DNA from: Sulfuricystis thermophila
GTDB lineage: Bacteria > Pseudomonadota > Gammaproteobacteria > Burkholderiales > Rhodocyclaceae
Length of the DNA: 64,000 nucleotides
NCBI RefSeq assembly: GCF_004323595.1
Contig: NZ_AP019373.1
Location: 434,001 to 498,000 of the forward strand
Reading direction: 5' to 3'
Shown here: positions 17,018 through 26,348 of the stretch, piece after piece
Position numbering within the stretch: position 1 is the first letter of the stretch
Layout: each line of letters starts with the position of its first letter
Position numbers and translations under genes: made by a program
Notes under the pieces: generated by a model
What the model was told of the DNA's origin: nothing
The model's input: the letters and a program-made list of their open reading frames with translations, nothing else
Database searches by the model: none

Positions 17018-19411
17018 ATGGCGGATGGTAAGGGATATTGGCGGCAGGGCATCCTCGCCCGCGGCTTGCTGTCCGTCGTCGGCATCGCATTGCTGGTCGG
17101 CGTGATCGCCACCTTGCTGGCGCGCCAGACGATCGACGCGCGCCTGCATGATGAAGCCATGACCCGGCTGACCGAACTGGTCGATACGGTCGAGAGCACC
17201 GCCGCGGTGGCCTGTTTCGCCAATGACGAGCAGTTGGCCAACGAAGTCGCACAAGGTCTGTTGCGCAATAGCGATGTGATGAGGGTGATCATTCTTGGCC
17301 GGGATGGTGAGCTGGTGATGGTCGATCGCGAGGTGGCACGGGAAACCATGGGCGAACCCCTGCTCGTCCAGCGGAAACTCCGGTCACCGTTCAAATCCGC
17401 CGAGACGATCGGCGAAATCCGTCTCGAAGCCGATCGCGCGCTGATCGATACACGCATCGCGCAGGAGCTCTGGCTGGTGAGTCTGTTGCTCGTCAGCCAA
17501 TTGCTGGCGCTGATCATGACGGTAGCCGTTGCCTTGTATTGGTGGGTTCTGCGACCGATCAAGGCGACTTCCGACCGCTTGCACCATCTCGACGCTGCGG
17601 GCGGCGAACGCCTGCCCATCCCGGAGGGTCACGAAACCACCGAGATCGGTCGTCTCGTCACCGACATCAACGAATTGACCGCGCAGCTGGTGGTCACCCT
17701 GGAACAGGAGCGCCTGTTGCGACGCCAACATGAAATCGATCAGCGCAAATATCGCAATCTGTTCGACAACGCCAGCTCGGGCATTTTCGTCGCAGATCGC
17801 GAAGGACGGCTTGTCTCCTGCAATCGCGCTTTCTGCGGACTGGCTGGTTTGCCAACGAGAAACGATGCGAAAGGGTGCTGGCTGACCGATGCAAGGTGGG
17901 ATGCGCCCGGTGAGCTGTTGGCCATACTCCGCGCCTGTCTGGACGCACCGCCCGAAACCGAGCCCTATGCGGACGATTACCTGATCCGCGACCGCCGAGG
18001 GGAGGAACGCTGGCTGCATGTGATGATGGTGCCGCTTGGTGATGGCAACGTGCAGGGGACGGTCACCGATGTGACGCAGCGCAAGCGGGAAGAACTGGCG
18101 GCGCGGCGCCTGGCCGTTACCGACGCGCTGACGGGTTTCCCCAATCGGGCCGGTCTGCAACGCAGCCTCGCCGATCTCGACCCGGATGGCGAGCCGTTTG
18201 CGCTGGTGATGGTCGATCTCGACGACTTCAAGCAGATCAACGATGCGCTCGGCTTCCCCACGGGCGATGCGTTGTTGATCGCTGTCGCCGCTCGTCTGCG
18301 CGAGCTGCTTGGCGAAAGGGATCGCGTGGCACGCATCGGCAGTGACGAATTTGCGTTGCTATTGGCAGGCGTCAGCGACAGGCAGGCGATAACTACGCGT
18401 CTGGAGCAGTTGATCGGCCGGCTGAAACAGCCCTACGAAATCAGGCTGCACAACGACCGCCAAACCATGGAGATAGGAGTCAGCATCGGAGCCGCCTTGT
18501 TCCCGGCCGATGGCTGTGACGTCCAGCAATTGCTGCGCGCAGCGGAGCTTGCCCTGAACAGCGCACGCACGACGGGTGAATGCAGCTGGAAGCTATTTGA
18601 TCCTGCCTTACAGACGGAGGCCGAGCATCGGCGCCGGCTCGAGGACGATCTGCGCGCTGCCGTGGCTGGACGCGAGTTGCAACTGGCCTATCAGCCGATC
18701 GTCGAATTGGCGACGGGGATGATCATTGGTGCCGAGGCGTTGTTGCGCTGGCCCCATCCACAGCGTGGCATGGTGCCGCCGGACGTTTTCATTCCCCTCG
18801 CCGAGGAGATCGGTCTGATAGGCGTCATCGGGCTGGAGGTAGTCGATGCGGTCTGCCGCCAGCTGGCGCACTGGCGGCAGGCTGGACATGTGCTGTATTG
18901 TTCTCTCAACGTTTCGGCGCGCCAGATCCCCGATGCACTGCCCCCCGCGCACCTGCTCGAACTGCTCAGCCGACACGCCGTGCCACCGTCCAGTCTGGCG
19001 CTCGAGATCACCGAGAGCCTGCTGATGCGTGATGTCACGGTCGCCCAGAGGTGGATCGAAAGCTTGCGTGTGGCTGGAGTGCGTATCTTCCTCGATGATT
19101 TCGGCACGGGCTTTTCATCGCTGTCCTATCTCAAACGCTTTCCGCTCGATACGGTCAAGATCGACAAATCGTTCATCCGCGATCTCCATGACGACCGCAA
19201 CGACCGCGGGCTCGTCGAGGCGATCATCGCGATGGCAGAAACGCTGGGTCTGCATGTCGTCGCCGAAGGTATCGAAGATGCACGGCAACTCGCATTATTG
19301 AAGGAAATGCGCTGTCGTTATGGCCAAGGCTATCTTTTCGCCCGTCCCATGGCCGCAGAAGATTTTGCGGCAATGCTGGCGTCGGAACGGGCCAAATCTG
19401 GAGGCGCGTGA
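17018..19411 (+). CDS. Membrane GGDEF-EAL protein (c-di-GMP phosphodiesterase likely)
   Basis: 797 residues. A membrane helix at about 12-35 and another at about 153-175 enclose a periplasmic sensor domain. Then come HAMP-like (about 180-235), PAS (about 242-355), GGDEF (about 360-520) and EAL (about 535-790) domains. The GGDEF site reads GSDEF (about 441-445), with no RxxD inhibitory site, so cyclase activity is doubtful. The EAL site is intact: EALLRW near 572, LNVSARQ, LEITES, DDFGTGFSSLSYL, KIDKSFI, EGIED. A c-di-GMP hydrolase is predicted. The gene lies between a periplasmic binding protein and a TonB receptor, with 3-base spacing on each side. Confidence 0.9.
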   Translation: MADGKGYWRQGILARGLLSVVGIALLVGVIATLLARQTIDARLHDEAMTRLTELVDTVESTAAVACFANDEQLANEVAQGLLRNSDVMRVIILGRDGELVMVDREVARETMGEPLLVQRKLRSPFKSAETIGEIRLEADRALIDTRIAQELWLVSLLLVSQLLALIMTVAVALYWWVLRPIKATSDRLHHLDAAGGERLPIPEGHETTEIGRLVTDINELTAQLVVTLEQERLLRRQHEIDQRKYRNLFDNASSGIFVADREGRLVSCNRAFCGLAGLPTRNDAKGCWLTDARWDAPGELLAILRACLDAPPETEPYADDYLIRDRRGEERWLHVMMVPLGDGNVQGTVTDVTQRKREELAARRLAVTDALTGFPNRAGLQRSLADLDPDGEPFALVMVDLDDFKQINDALGFPTGDALLIAVAARLRELLGERDRVARIGSDEFALLLAGVSDRQAITTRLEQLIGRLKQPYEIRLHNDRQTMEIGVSIGAALFPADGCDVQQLLRAAELALNSARTTGECSWKLFDPALQTEAEHRRRLEDDLRAAVAGRELQLAYQPIVELATGMIIGAEALLRWPHPQRGMVPPDVFIPLAEEIGLIGVIGLEVVDAVCRQLAHWRQAGHVLYCSLNVSARQIPDALPPAHLLELLSRHAVPPSSLALEITESLLMRDVTVAQRWIESLRVAGVRIFLDDFGTGFSSLSYLKRFPLDTVKIDKSFIRDLHDDRNDRGLVEAIIAMAETLGLHVVAEGIEDARQLALLKEMRCRYGQGYLFARPMAAEDFAAMLASERAKSGGA

Positions 19412-19414
19412 CGC

Positions 19415-21436
19415 ATGGCCGACTTGCGCAATCTCGTCGCTGCCTTACCGATTCTGTTCTGCGCCACGCCGGGATCGGCGGCGGAAGTTTCGGAACATGA
19501 TTACTTCGGCGAGCTGCCGATCGTCCTGACGGTCAGCCGCCTCGCTCAGCCGCTCAACGAGACACCGGGCGCCGTCACGGTGATCGAGCGCGAGATGATC
19601 CGGCGTTCCGGAGCGCGCGAACTGGCCGATCTATTGCGGTTGGTACCCGGTTATCTGGCATCGGGTTACAACGGCGCCAACCCGACCGCTTCCTATCATG
19701 TGCCGCTCGATGATTACGGTGTTCGCAACCTCGTGCTGATCGATGGTCGTCCGGTCTATTCGGCCTATTATCTGGGTGGCACGGCCGACGGGATGATGGG
19801 CGTACTGCTCGAGGATGTGGAACGCATCGAGGTGCTGCGGGGCTCGAATTCGGCTGCCTACGGGGCGAACGCGATGTTCGGTGTCATCAACGTCATCACC
19901 CGTCATGCCCAGGATACGCATGGTTTGGAAGCGTCCGTCAGCACAGGCGGCGGCGCGATCCGCGACAACTATGCGCGCATTGGTTGGGGCGGCCCCGCCG
20001 CCAGTTTTCGTCTCAGCACCGGACGGCGCAGCGACAGTGGCTATGCCAATCTCTATGATGACAAGACCATCAGCCAGCTGCATTTCCGCGCTGACCTGCG
20101 CCCCGCACCCGATCAGGAGCTGCTGTTTTCCGCCGGGGTAGTCGATCGCTCCAGCGGCGAAGGTTTTGCCGATCAGCCAGGCAATCCACCGCGTACCAGA
20201 AGTTGGCAAAACATTCACCTGCTCGGCCAATGGCGGCAGCAGTCCGGGGCGGGTGAGGAGCTCAAGCTGACCGCCAGCTTCAACGAGGAAACGCTGCGTG
20301 AGCGTTTCACCTATCCCTATGACGCGAGCGTCATCGTCAGCGGCGATGGCTACGGTCGGCGCGTCAATCTCGAACTGCAGCAGCAAACCCAGATCGGGAA
20401 ACAGCTGCGTGCCGTGTGGGGCGCCGGTTACCGTTATGAGGATGCCGTCTCGCGGCCGCTTTACAACACCGACGATCCGGTGGCGCTCCATGAGGAACGC
20501 CTGTTCGGCAACCTCGAATGGCGCCCGCATCCGCATTGGTTGATCAATGCCGGTGGCTTTGCCGCTCACCACAGCCGCATCGGCGGCTACTTCTCGCCAC
20601 GCCTGATGGCCAATTATCTGGTCACGTCACAGCATACGCTGCGTTTCGGCATGACCAGCGCCGTGCGGACGCCGACCCTGTTCGAGCTGGCCAGCGATGT
20701 GCGTTTTTATCCGCAGGATGTTGTCAGGCTGTCGGGGGCGGGCAAGATGCTCGAAGCCCTGCTCGCCTCGGCGCACCAGCCTTTCCTGCTCTATAAGGCA
20801 AGCGGAGAGGCCCGACCGGAACGACTCAGGGTGATCGAGTTCGGCTATTTCGGCAACCTGAGCGAGCAGCGGATGACCCTTGATGTGCGAGCCTATCTGG
20901 AAAAGATGGAGGATCTGCTTGCCAAGGATCGCCGTGCTAACGTCGCCTGGTATGTTACGCCAGCCAACCCGTTCGGCATTCCAGCCGGCGTGGCCATCCC
21001 GGTGCAGGATTTTCGCAATACGTCGGGCTTCCGCACCCGCGGCATCGAGTATCAGTTGCGCTGGAAACCCTTCCAGACGACGGAAATCTGGTTGAACCAG
21101 TCTTTCCAGCATCTGCATTGGGAAGAAGTCGGCAACCGGCCCTTCCCGCCCAGCCAAGCCACAACGATCGCCTGGTTCCAGCAGTTGCCAGCTGCATGGG
21201 ATTTCACAGTCATCTATCAATCGCTCGGCAGTCATTCTTGGGGCGCCGGGTCGGATCCCCTACCGGCCCAGCAGCGCCTCGATGCCCGTCTGGCCAAGCA
21301 ATTCGCGCTCGGCACGACACGTTTGGAAGCAGCGCTAGCCATCCAGGCGGCGAATGGTAGTCTGCCTGTATATGCGCCCGATAGCGAGATGAGACTCGAG
21401 CGCCGCATCTGGGGCACATTGCGTATTGCATTTTGA
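19415..21436 (+). CDS. TonB-dependent outer-membrane receptor (first of two)
   Basis: 673 residues: signal peptide (cleavage near GSAA), a plug domain (GAVTVIEREMIRRSGARELADLLRLVPGY to VINVITR, about 50-165), and a long beta-barrel ending LRIAF with the terminal aromatic residue. The ligand is unknown. No iron-siderophore synthesis or ABC transporter accompanies it; a c-di-GMP enzyme precedes it by 3 bases and a second receptor follows. The plug of this class can act in sensing as well as uptake. Confidence 0.88.
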   Translation: MADLRNLVAALPILFCATPGSAAEVSEHDYFGELPIVLTVSRLAQPLNETPGAVTVIEREMIRRSGARELADLLRLVPGYLASGYNGANPTASYHVPLDDYGVRNLVLIDGRPVYSAYYLGGTADGMMGVLLEDVERIEVLRGSNSAAYGANAMFGVINVITRHAQDTHGLEASVSTGGGAIRDNYARIGWGGPAASFRLSTGRRSDSGYANLYDDKTISQLHFRADLRPAPDQELLFSAGVVDRSSGEGFADQPGNPPRTRSWQNIHLLGQWRQQSGAGEELKLTASFNEETLRERFTYPYDASVIVSGDGYGRRVNLELQQQTQIGKQLRAVWGAGYRYEDAVSRPLYNTDDPVALHEERLFGNLEWRPHPHWLINAGGFAAHHSRIGGYFSPRLMANYLVTSQHTLRFGMTSAVRTPTLFELASDVRFYPQDVVRLSGAGKMLEALLASAHQPFLLYKASGEARPERLRVIEFGYFGNLSEQRMTLDVRAYLEKMEDLLAKDRRANVAWYVTPANPFGIPAGVAIPVQDFRNTSGFRTRGIEYQLRWKPFQTTEIWLNQSFQHLHWEEVGNRPFPPSQATTIAWFQQLPAAWDFTVIYQSLGSHSWGAGSDPLPAQQRLDARLAKQFALGTTRLEAALAIQAANGSLPVYAPDSEMRLERRIWGTLRIAF

Positions 21437-21473
21437 GCGATAATGACACACGCTTTTCGCTTCGTTAAAAAAA

Positions 21474-23435
21474 ATGACATTCGGGGAGATGCCAAAGAAA
21501 GCCGTTGCCATGCTTGCCTTGCTGTTCTCTCTGCCGGGGCTCGCCGGCGGGAGTGATGGCATTCGCCAGCTGCTGGCATTGAGTTTGGAGGAGCAGATGG
21601 CCATCACGGTGAAGATTGCCAGTCAGACGGAGCAGTCGATGGCCGAGGCTCCCGCGGTGGTGTCGGTGATCACCGCCGACGATCTGCGCGCCACCGGCGC
21701 GACCAATCTGATGGAAATCCTGCAGAGCGTGCCGGGCGTGTATGTGAAAACCAATCTGTTCGGCGCCAAACCGCTGCTCTCCATGCGCGGTGCTTCCGGC
21801 GTCAATGTGCTGCTGATGATCAACGGCGCGCCGGCCAAGGATCTGGTTTGGTCGCCCGGCATCTTCTGGAAGGGTGTGCCGGCGAACATGATCGAGCGTA
21901 TCGAGATCATCCGCGGTCCCGGCTCGGCGCTGTTCGGCGCGGATGCCGCGGCGGGCGTGATCAACGTGATCACCAAAACTGCCGGGAAAATTCCCGGTGG
22001 CGAGGCCGGGGTCCGGGTCGGCAGCGATGACAGCTGGGCGGGCTGGCTGCAGCAGGGAGGGGAGTGGAACGGCTTCGACATCGCCTTCACTGCCGATCTG
22101 TCCGCTACCGATGGCTATTCACCCTGGATTGCCCGCGACAAGCTGGGGGCCGCCGGGAATGCTTACGTTGGCCATGACGATGCCGATCTGCATCTGTCGA
22201 TCGCCCGGCAGCATTGGCGTTTGCTGGTCGATCACACGCGCCACGAGAACGTCGGCATCGGCCTCACCGGCGGCGCCGTGCTCGATCCGCTGACGAGAGC
22301 GCGGGACCGTCAGTCGAGCCTGGCCCTGCTTTATCGCAATGATGCGCTGAGCACCGATTGGGGTGTGTCGGGTGAGGCGCGTTATCGTGATCTCGCCTAT
22401 GACTCTGGCAATGGTTTCTGGGAGAAGCCGCCGGGCCCGGGCGAGTTGCGCAATGCGCTCTCTGTCGCCGAGCGCCGTTTCAATGTCGAAGGGGTGGTGC
22501 ATTATCGCGGGCTGCGTGATCAGCTGATCCAGTTGGGTGCTGGGCACGTCTGGCAGACGCCCTATGACGTCAGCCAAACCCTGAACGGCGTGGCGGGCGT
22601 GTTCGTACCCGAGAAAACGCGTCGCAATGCTTATTTTTTTGCTCAGGATATCTGGCATCTCGCGCCGGATTGGGAGCTGACGGCCGGCGCGCGTTACGAC
22701 CGTTATTCCGATTTCGGCAGTACGCTCAATCCGCGCCTGGCGCTGGTCTGGCAGAGCAGCCCGCGGCTGACCACCAAACTGATGTATGGGCGGGCGTTCA
22801 GGGCGCCTTCGTATCTCGAGCTGTATTCGCAGACGGCAGCCAATGCGGCCAACCCCGATCTGCGGCCGGAACGCTCGCGCACGGTCGAGTTGTCGTTCAC
22901 TTGGCGCGCCAGTCGCGCTCTGAATCTCGGCATGAATGTCTATCGCTTCGTGCGCAGCGACGTCATCGCGCCGGAAGCGCAGCCGCCCTATCGCTTCGCG
23001 AATCTGGGCCGTTATGCCAGCAACGGCGTCGAGCTGGAAGCGCAGTGGCAGGTGGGTCGCTACCTGCGACTGAGCGGCAATGTGAGTCAAATGCAGCTCG
23101 GCGCCGTCGATGATCCGCTGCGCGATCTGGCCATCCCGCGACGCCAAGCCTACCTGCGTGCCGACTGGGCGATCGCACCGAAGTGGCACTGGAATCTCCA
23201 GGCCCACTGGTTCGATCGGCGCCCCTTGCCCGCCAATGATCCGCGCACGCCGCTGGGCAGCAAACTCTGGTTGTCGACCAGTCTGCGCTACTTCCATGGC
23301 AGCGACTGGGAATTCGCCGCCACCCTCCGCAACCTGGCGGACCGCGACCTGCGTGAATATTCGAGTCGTGCGCTGGTGGACAATCTTCCCTTGCCCGGCC
23401 GCAGTTTCGCAGCCGAACTCCGCTACAAGTTCTGA
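21474..23435 (+). CDS. TonB-dependent outer-membrane receptor (second of two)
   Basis: 653 residues. The N-terminus has a signal peptide (MPKKAVAMLALLFSLPGLAG) and a short segment, LEEQMAITVKIASQTEQSM, then a classic plug (APAVVSVITADDLRATGATNLMEILQSVPGVYVKT, RIEIIRGPGSALFGADAAAGVINVITK) and a barrel ending ELRYKF. The first ATG (21474) lacks a Shine-Dalgarno; ATG 21489 or 21510 are alternatives. It is only distantly similar to the receptor upstream, so the pair is not a recent duplication. The next gene starts 8 bases after its stop. Confidence 0.88.
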   Translation: MTFGEMPKKAVAMLALLFSLPGLAGGSDGIRQLLALSLEEQMAITVKIASQTEQSMAEAPAVVSVITADDLRATGATNLMEILQSVPGVYVKTNLFGAKPLLSMRGASGVNVLLMINGAPAKDLVWSPGIFWKGVPANMIERIEIIRGPGSALFGADAAAGVINVITKTAGKIPGGEAGVRVGSDDSWAGWLQQGGEWNGFDIAFTADLSATDGYSPWIARDKLGAAGNAYVGHDDADLHLSIARQHWRLLVDHTRHENVGIGLTGGAVLDPLTRARDRQSSLALLYRNDALSTDWGVSGEARYRDLAYDSGNGFWEKPPGPGELRNALSVAERRFNVEGVVHYRGLRDQLIQLGAGHVWQTPYDVSQTLNGVAGVFVPEKTRRNAYFFAQDIWHLAPDWELTAGARYDRYSDFGSTLNPRLALVWQSSPRLTTKLMYGRAFRAPSYLELYSQTAANAANPDLRPERSRTVELSFTWRASRALNLGMNVYRFVRSDVIAPEAQPPYRFANLGRYASNGVELEAQWQVGRYLRLSGNVSQMQLGAVDDPLRDLAIPRRQAYLRADWAIAPKWHWNLQAHWFDRRPLPANDPRTPLGSKLWLSTSLRYFHGSDWEFAATLRNLADRDLREYSSRALVDNLPLPGRSFAAELRYKF

Positions 23436-23443
23436 TCTGCGCC

Positions 23444-24382
23444 ATGGGCCGCTTGCTCCTCCGCTTCCTCCTGCTGTGCCTGGTCACTATGACTTTGGTA
23501 TCAGAGGCACTGGCTGCACCCCTCGTCTGGGTGGTGTTGGCCGAGAGCGGCGGTGTGCATCTGGAAACCGCGAACGACCTGAAGGCGGCTCTGGCCGAAA
23601 CCGCTGATGTGCGCGTCGATCGCGCCACGGAGCTCTTTGCCGGCAGAGGCGCAAGACCGGACCTGATCGTCACCGTGGGCACGGCTGCCCTCGACGGCGC
23701 ACTCGAACAATTACCGAAGAAGGATGCCGGCTGGTCGAAAATTCCGCTCATCGCCACACTCGTACCGCAGTCGATCGTCGAGGCGCGACGGGCGATCGTC
23801 GGCGCGCGTCCATTCACTGCCGTCGTACTCGATCAGCCCCTCTCGCGCCAACTCGCACTGATCCGGCGTGCGTTGCCGGAAAGCCAGCGGGTCGGCGTGG
23901 TACCCGGGCCGCAGACGCGGGCCTATCTGGCGCAGCTCGAAAAGGAAACGCGGGCCCATGGACTGCAACTGATCGTCGGGCCCGAAGTGCGTGCGCCGGA
24001 GGAGATCTATCCGTCTTTGAAGGAAGTGCTGGTGCGTGCCGATGTCGTGCTGGCGCTGCCGGAGCCGCTGGTCTATAACGCCGGGACGTTACAGAACATT
24101 CTGCTCACCACTTACCGCGCGCGGGTGCCGCTGGTCGCATTCTCATCGGCCTACGTCAAGGCCGGCGCATTGCTGGCCGTCTATTCGTCACCATCACAGG
24201 TGGCACGGCAAACCGCCCAAGTCTTACGCGACTGGCTGGCAGAGCGCAGGCTCCCACCGATCGTTTTTATTCGCGAATTCACGGTCGTCGCCAACGACAG
24301 GGTGGCGGCTTCGCTTGGCTTGCCTCCCTTCGATGTCGATGAGATCGCCGCTGACCTGCGTCGGCTGGAGGCGGGTCGATGA
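23444..24382 (+). CDS. ABC-type substrate-binding protein (DUF534/TrpX-like), no cognate transporter nearby
   Basis: 312 residues: signal peptide (cleavage near ALAA), then a two-lobe periplasmic-binding fold of the TrpX/DUF534 type (PDLIVTVGTAALDGAL, VVLDQPLSRQLALIRRALP, ADVVLALPEPLVYNAGTLQNILLTTYRARVPLVAFS). Members normally work with an ABC permease and ATPase, but none is present here. The next gene, overlapping by 4 bases, is a diguanylate cyclase with a periplasmic domain. A ligand-sensing rather than transport role is therefore inferred. Confidence 0.82.
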   Translation: MGRLLLRFLLLCLVTMTLVSEALAAPLVWVVLAESGGVHLETANDLKAALAETADVRVDRATELFAGRGARPDLIVTVGTAALDGALEQLPKKDAGWSKIPLIATLVPQSIVEARRAIVGARPFTAVVLDQPLSRQLALIRRALPESQRVGVVPGPQTRAYLAQLEKETRAHGLQLIVGPEVRAPEEIYPSLKEVLVRADVVLALPEPLVYNAGTLQNILLTTYRARVPLVAFSSAYVKAGALLAVYSSPSQVARQTAQVLRDWLAERRLPPIVFIREFTVVANDRVAASLGLPPFDVDEIAADLRRLEAGR

Positions 24383-25518
24383 CGCGCTCGACCCTGAGCT
24401 TCCGTGTGCGTCTGCTGCTTGGGTCGGTTTTGCCCGCCTTGATCATGGTGCTGCTGTTGGGTGCGGTGTTTTTCGATCGCTATCAGAACGATCTGGAATC
24501 GGTTTTCCAGGAGCGCGGTTATGCCGTTGCCCATCAAATCGGCGCTGCCGCCGAATATGCGTTGTTTAGCGGTAGCCACGACACCTTGGGCCGCCTGGCC
24601 GATGTCGCCCGGCAGAGCGATCCGACGATCGTGGTGGTCACCGTGTTCGACGCCACCGGTCGTCAGGTCGCCCATTCCGGTGCGGTGCCGCTTCACCGTT
24701 TGCCCCTCATCAATTCGCCGCAGGTATACAGGGGCGATCGTGTGACGGCGCTACAAACGCCGGTGTTCCAAACCATCCTGCAGTTGCAGGACGAGCTTTC
24801 CGACGTACGGCCACCGGAGCAGAAAATCGTCGGCTACATCGCCGTGGAAATCGCCCGCGATGCGCTCGAAGCGCGCAAGCGCGAAATGCTGGAAATCACC
24901 CTGGCCATCATGCTGGGCGGACTCTTGCTGGCGAGCTGGCTGTCGCTACGCATCGCCCACGGCGTGCTCACTACACTGGACACGGCACAGAAGGCGCTCA
25001 GACGGCAGATGGAAACCGCAGAGCTGCTGGCGCGCACCGATGCGCTGACAGGGCTGGCCAACCGGCGCGCCTTCGACGAGGTGGCGCAGCAGGAAATCCA
25101 ACGCGCCCAGCGCTATGGGACGCCGCTGACCCTCGTGCTGGCCGATCTCGATCATTTCAAGGCGATCAACGACAGCCACGGTCACGATGTCGGCGATTGC
25201 GTGTTACAGGACTTTGCGCGCATCCTGGCCGGATCGGTGCGCAACGTCGATCTGGTCGGCCGCTGGGGTGGTGAGGAGTTCGCCATCCTGATGCCGGGGA
25301 CCGACTTAACGGAGGCCACGCAAGCAGCAGAGCGCATGCGCAGACAGGTCGAACAGGCACAGTTGTGTATCGAGGAGACAACGTGCCGCTATACGGCGAG
25401 CTTTGGTGTCGCCGCGTTCCGTGCCGACATGCCGACGCTGGCCTCATTACTCGGTCGTGCCGACATGGCGTTGTATCGGGCCAAGCGCCTGGGGCGCAAC
25501 CGCGTCGAGGTCGGCTAG
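24379..25518 (+). CDS. Membrane diguanylate cyclase (GGDEF)
   Basis: 379 residues: helix at about 10-30, a periplasmic domain of about 140 residues, a second helix at about 173-193, a short coiled coil, and a C-terminal GGDEF domain. The active site is GGEEF at about 297-301. An intact RxxD inhibition site (RNVD) lies five residues before it, so an active, product-inhibited c-di-GMP synthase is predicted. It overlaps the binding-protein gene upstream, which suggests that protein controls it. Its TAG stop overlaps the metF stop on the other strand. Confidence 0.92.
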   Translation: MTRSTLSFRVRLLLGSVLPALIMVLLLGAVFFDRYQNDLESVFQERGYAVAHQIGAAAEYALFSGSHDTLGRLADVARQSDPTIVVVTVFDATGRQVAHSGAVPLHRLPLINSPQVYRGDRVTALQTPVFQTILQLQDELSDVRPPEQKIVGYIAVEIARDALEARKREMLEITLAIMLGGLLLASWLSLRIAHGVLTTLDTAQKALRRQMETAELLARTDALTGLANRRAFDEVAQQEIQRAQRYGTPLTLVLADLDHFKAINDSHGHDVGDCVLQDFARILAGSVRNVDLVGRWGGEEFAILMPGTDLTEATQAAERMRRQVEQAQLCIEETTCRYTASFGVAAFRADMPTLASLLGRADMALYRAKRLGRNRVEVG

Positions 25519-26348
25519 CCAGCCAATCCCAGCCAGCGCAGGATCTCCAGCGTGAGCCCCGCCTGGTTCAGCGTGTAAAAGTGCAGCCCCGGGGCTCCAA
25601 GAGCGAGCAGGCGATCACACAGCTCGGTGACCACATCGAGGCCGAAGGCGCGGATCGAGTCGGTGTCATCGCCGAAGCTTTCGAATTTCTTGCGCATCCA
25701 GCGCGGGATCTCGGCGCCGCTCGCGTCGGCGAAACGGGCGAGCTTGGCAAAGCTGCCGATCGGCATGATGCCCGGCACGATCGGGATCGTGATGCCCAGC
25801 GCGCGCGCCTCGCTGACGAAATGAGCGTAGGCATCGGCGTTGTAGAAGAACTGCGTGATCGCCGAGTTGGCGCCTGCCTCGACCTTGCGCTTGAAATTCA
25901 GCAGGTCTTCGCGCGGGCTCTTCGCCTGCGGATGCCATTCCGGGTAGGCGGCGACCTCGATATGGAACCAGTCACCGGTCTCTTGGCGGATGAAGGCGAC
26001 GAGCTCGTTGGCATAGCGAAATTCGCCGACATCGGCCATGCCGGAAGGCAGATCACCGCGCAGGGCGACGATACGGCGAATGCCGTGATCACGGTAGTCA
26101 TGCAGGATCTTGCGGATGTTCTCGCGTGTCGAGCCGATGCAGGAAAGGTGCGGGCAGGCAGCGATGCCTTCGGCGGCGATTTCCATGATGATGTCGAAGG
26201 TGCGCTCGCGCGTCGAGCCGCCGGCGCCATAAGTGACGGAGAAGAAGCTCGGCGCCAGCGCGGCGAGCCGGGCGCGCGTCGCACGCAATTTTTCGAGACC
26301 CTCTGCCGTTTGCGGTGGGAAGAATTCGCAGGAGATTTCAGGTTTCAT
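25515..26348 (-). CDS. metF: Methylenetetrahydrofolate reductase MetF
   Basis: 277-residue FAD enzyme reducing 5,10-methylene-THF to 5-methyl-THF for methionine synthesis. Recognised by MKPEISCEFFPPQTAEG at the start, FFSVTYGAGGSTRERT, LRGDLP, and ITQFFYNADAYAHF. The ATG at 26348 is used because homologues begin there; it lies inside the last codons of tlyA (11-base overlap). Together with metK, ahcY and tlyA it forms a methyl-cycle operon under a SAH riboswitch. Confidence 0.96.
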   Translation of the reverse strand: MKPEISCEFFPPQTAEGLEKLRATRARLAALAPSFFSVTYGAGGSTRERTFDIIMEIAAEGIAACPHLSCIGSTRENIRKILHDYRDHGIRRIVALRGDLPSGMADVGEFRYANELVAFIRQETGDWFHIEVAAYPEWHPQAKSPREDLLNFKRKVEAGANSAITQFFYNADAYAHFVSEARALGITIPIVPGIMPIGSFAKLARFADASGAEIPRWMRKKFESFGDDTDSIRAFGLDVVTELCDRLLALGAPGLHFYTLNQAGLTLEILRWLGLAG

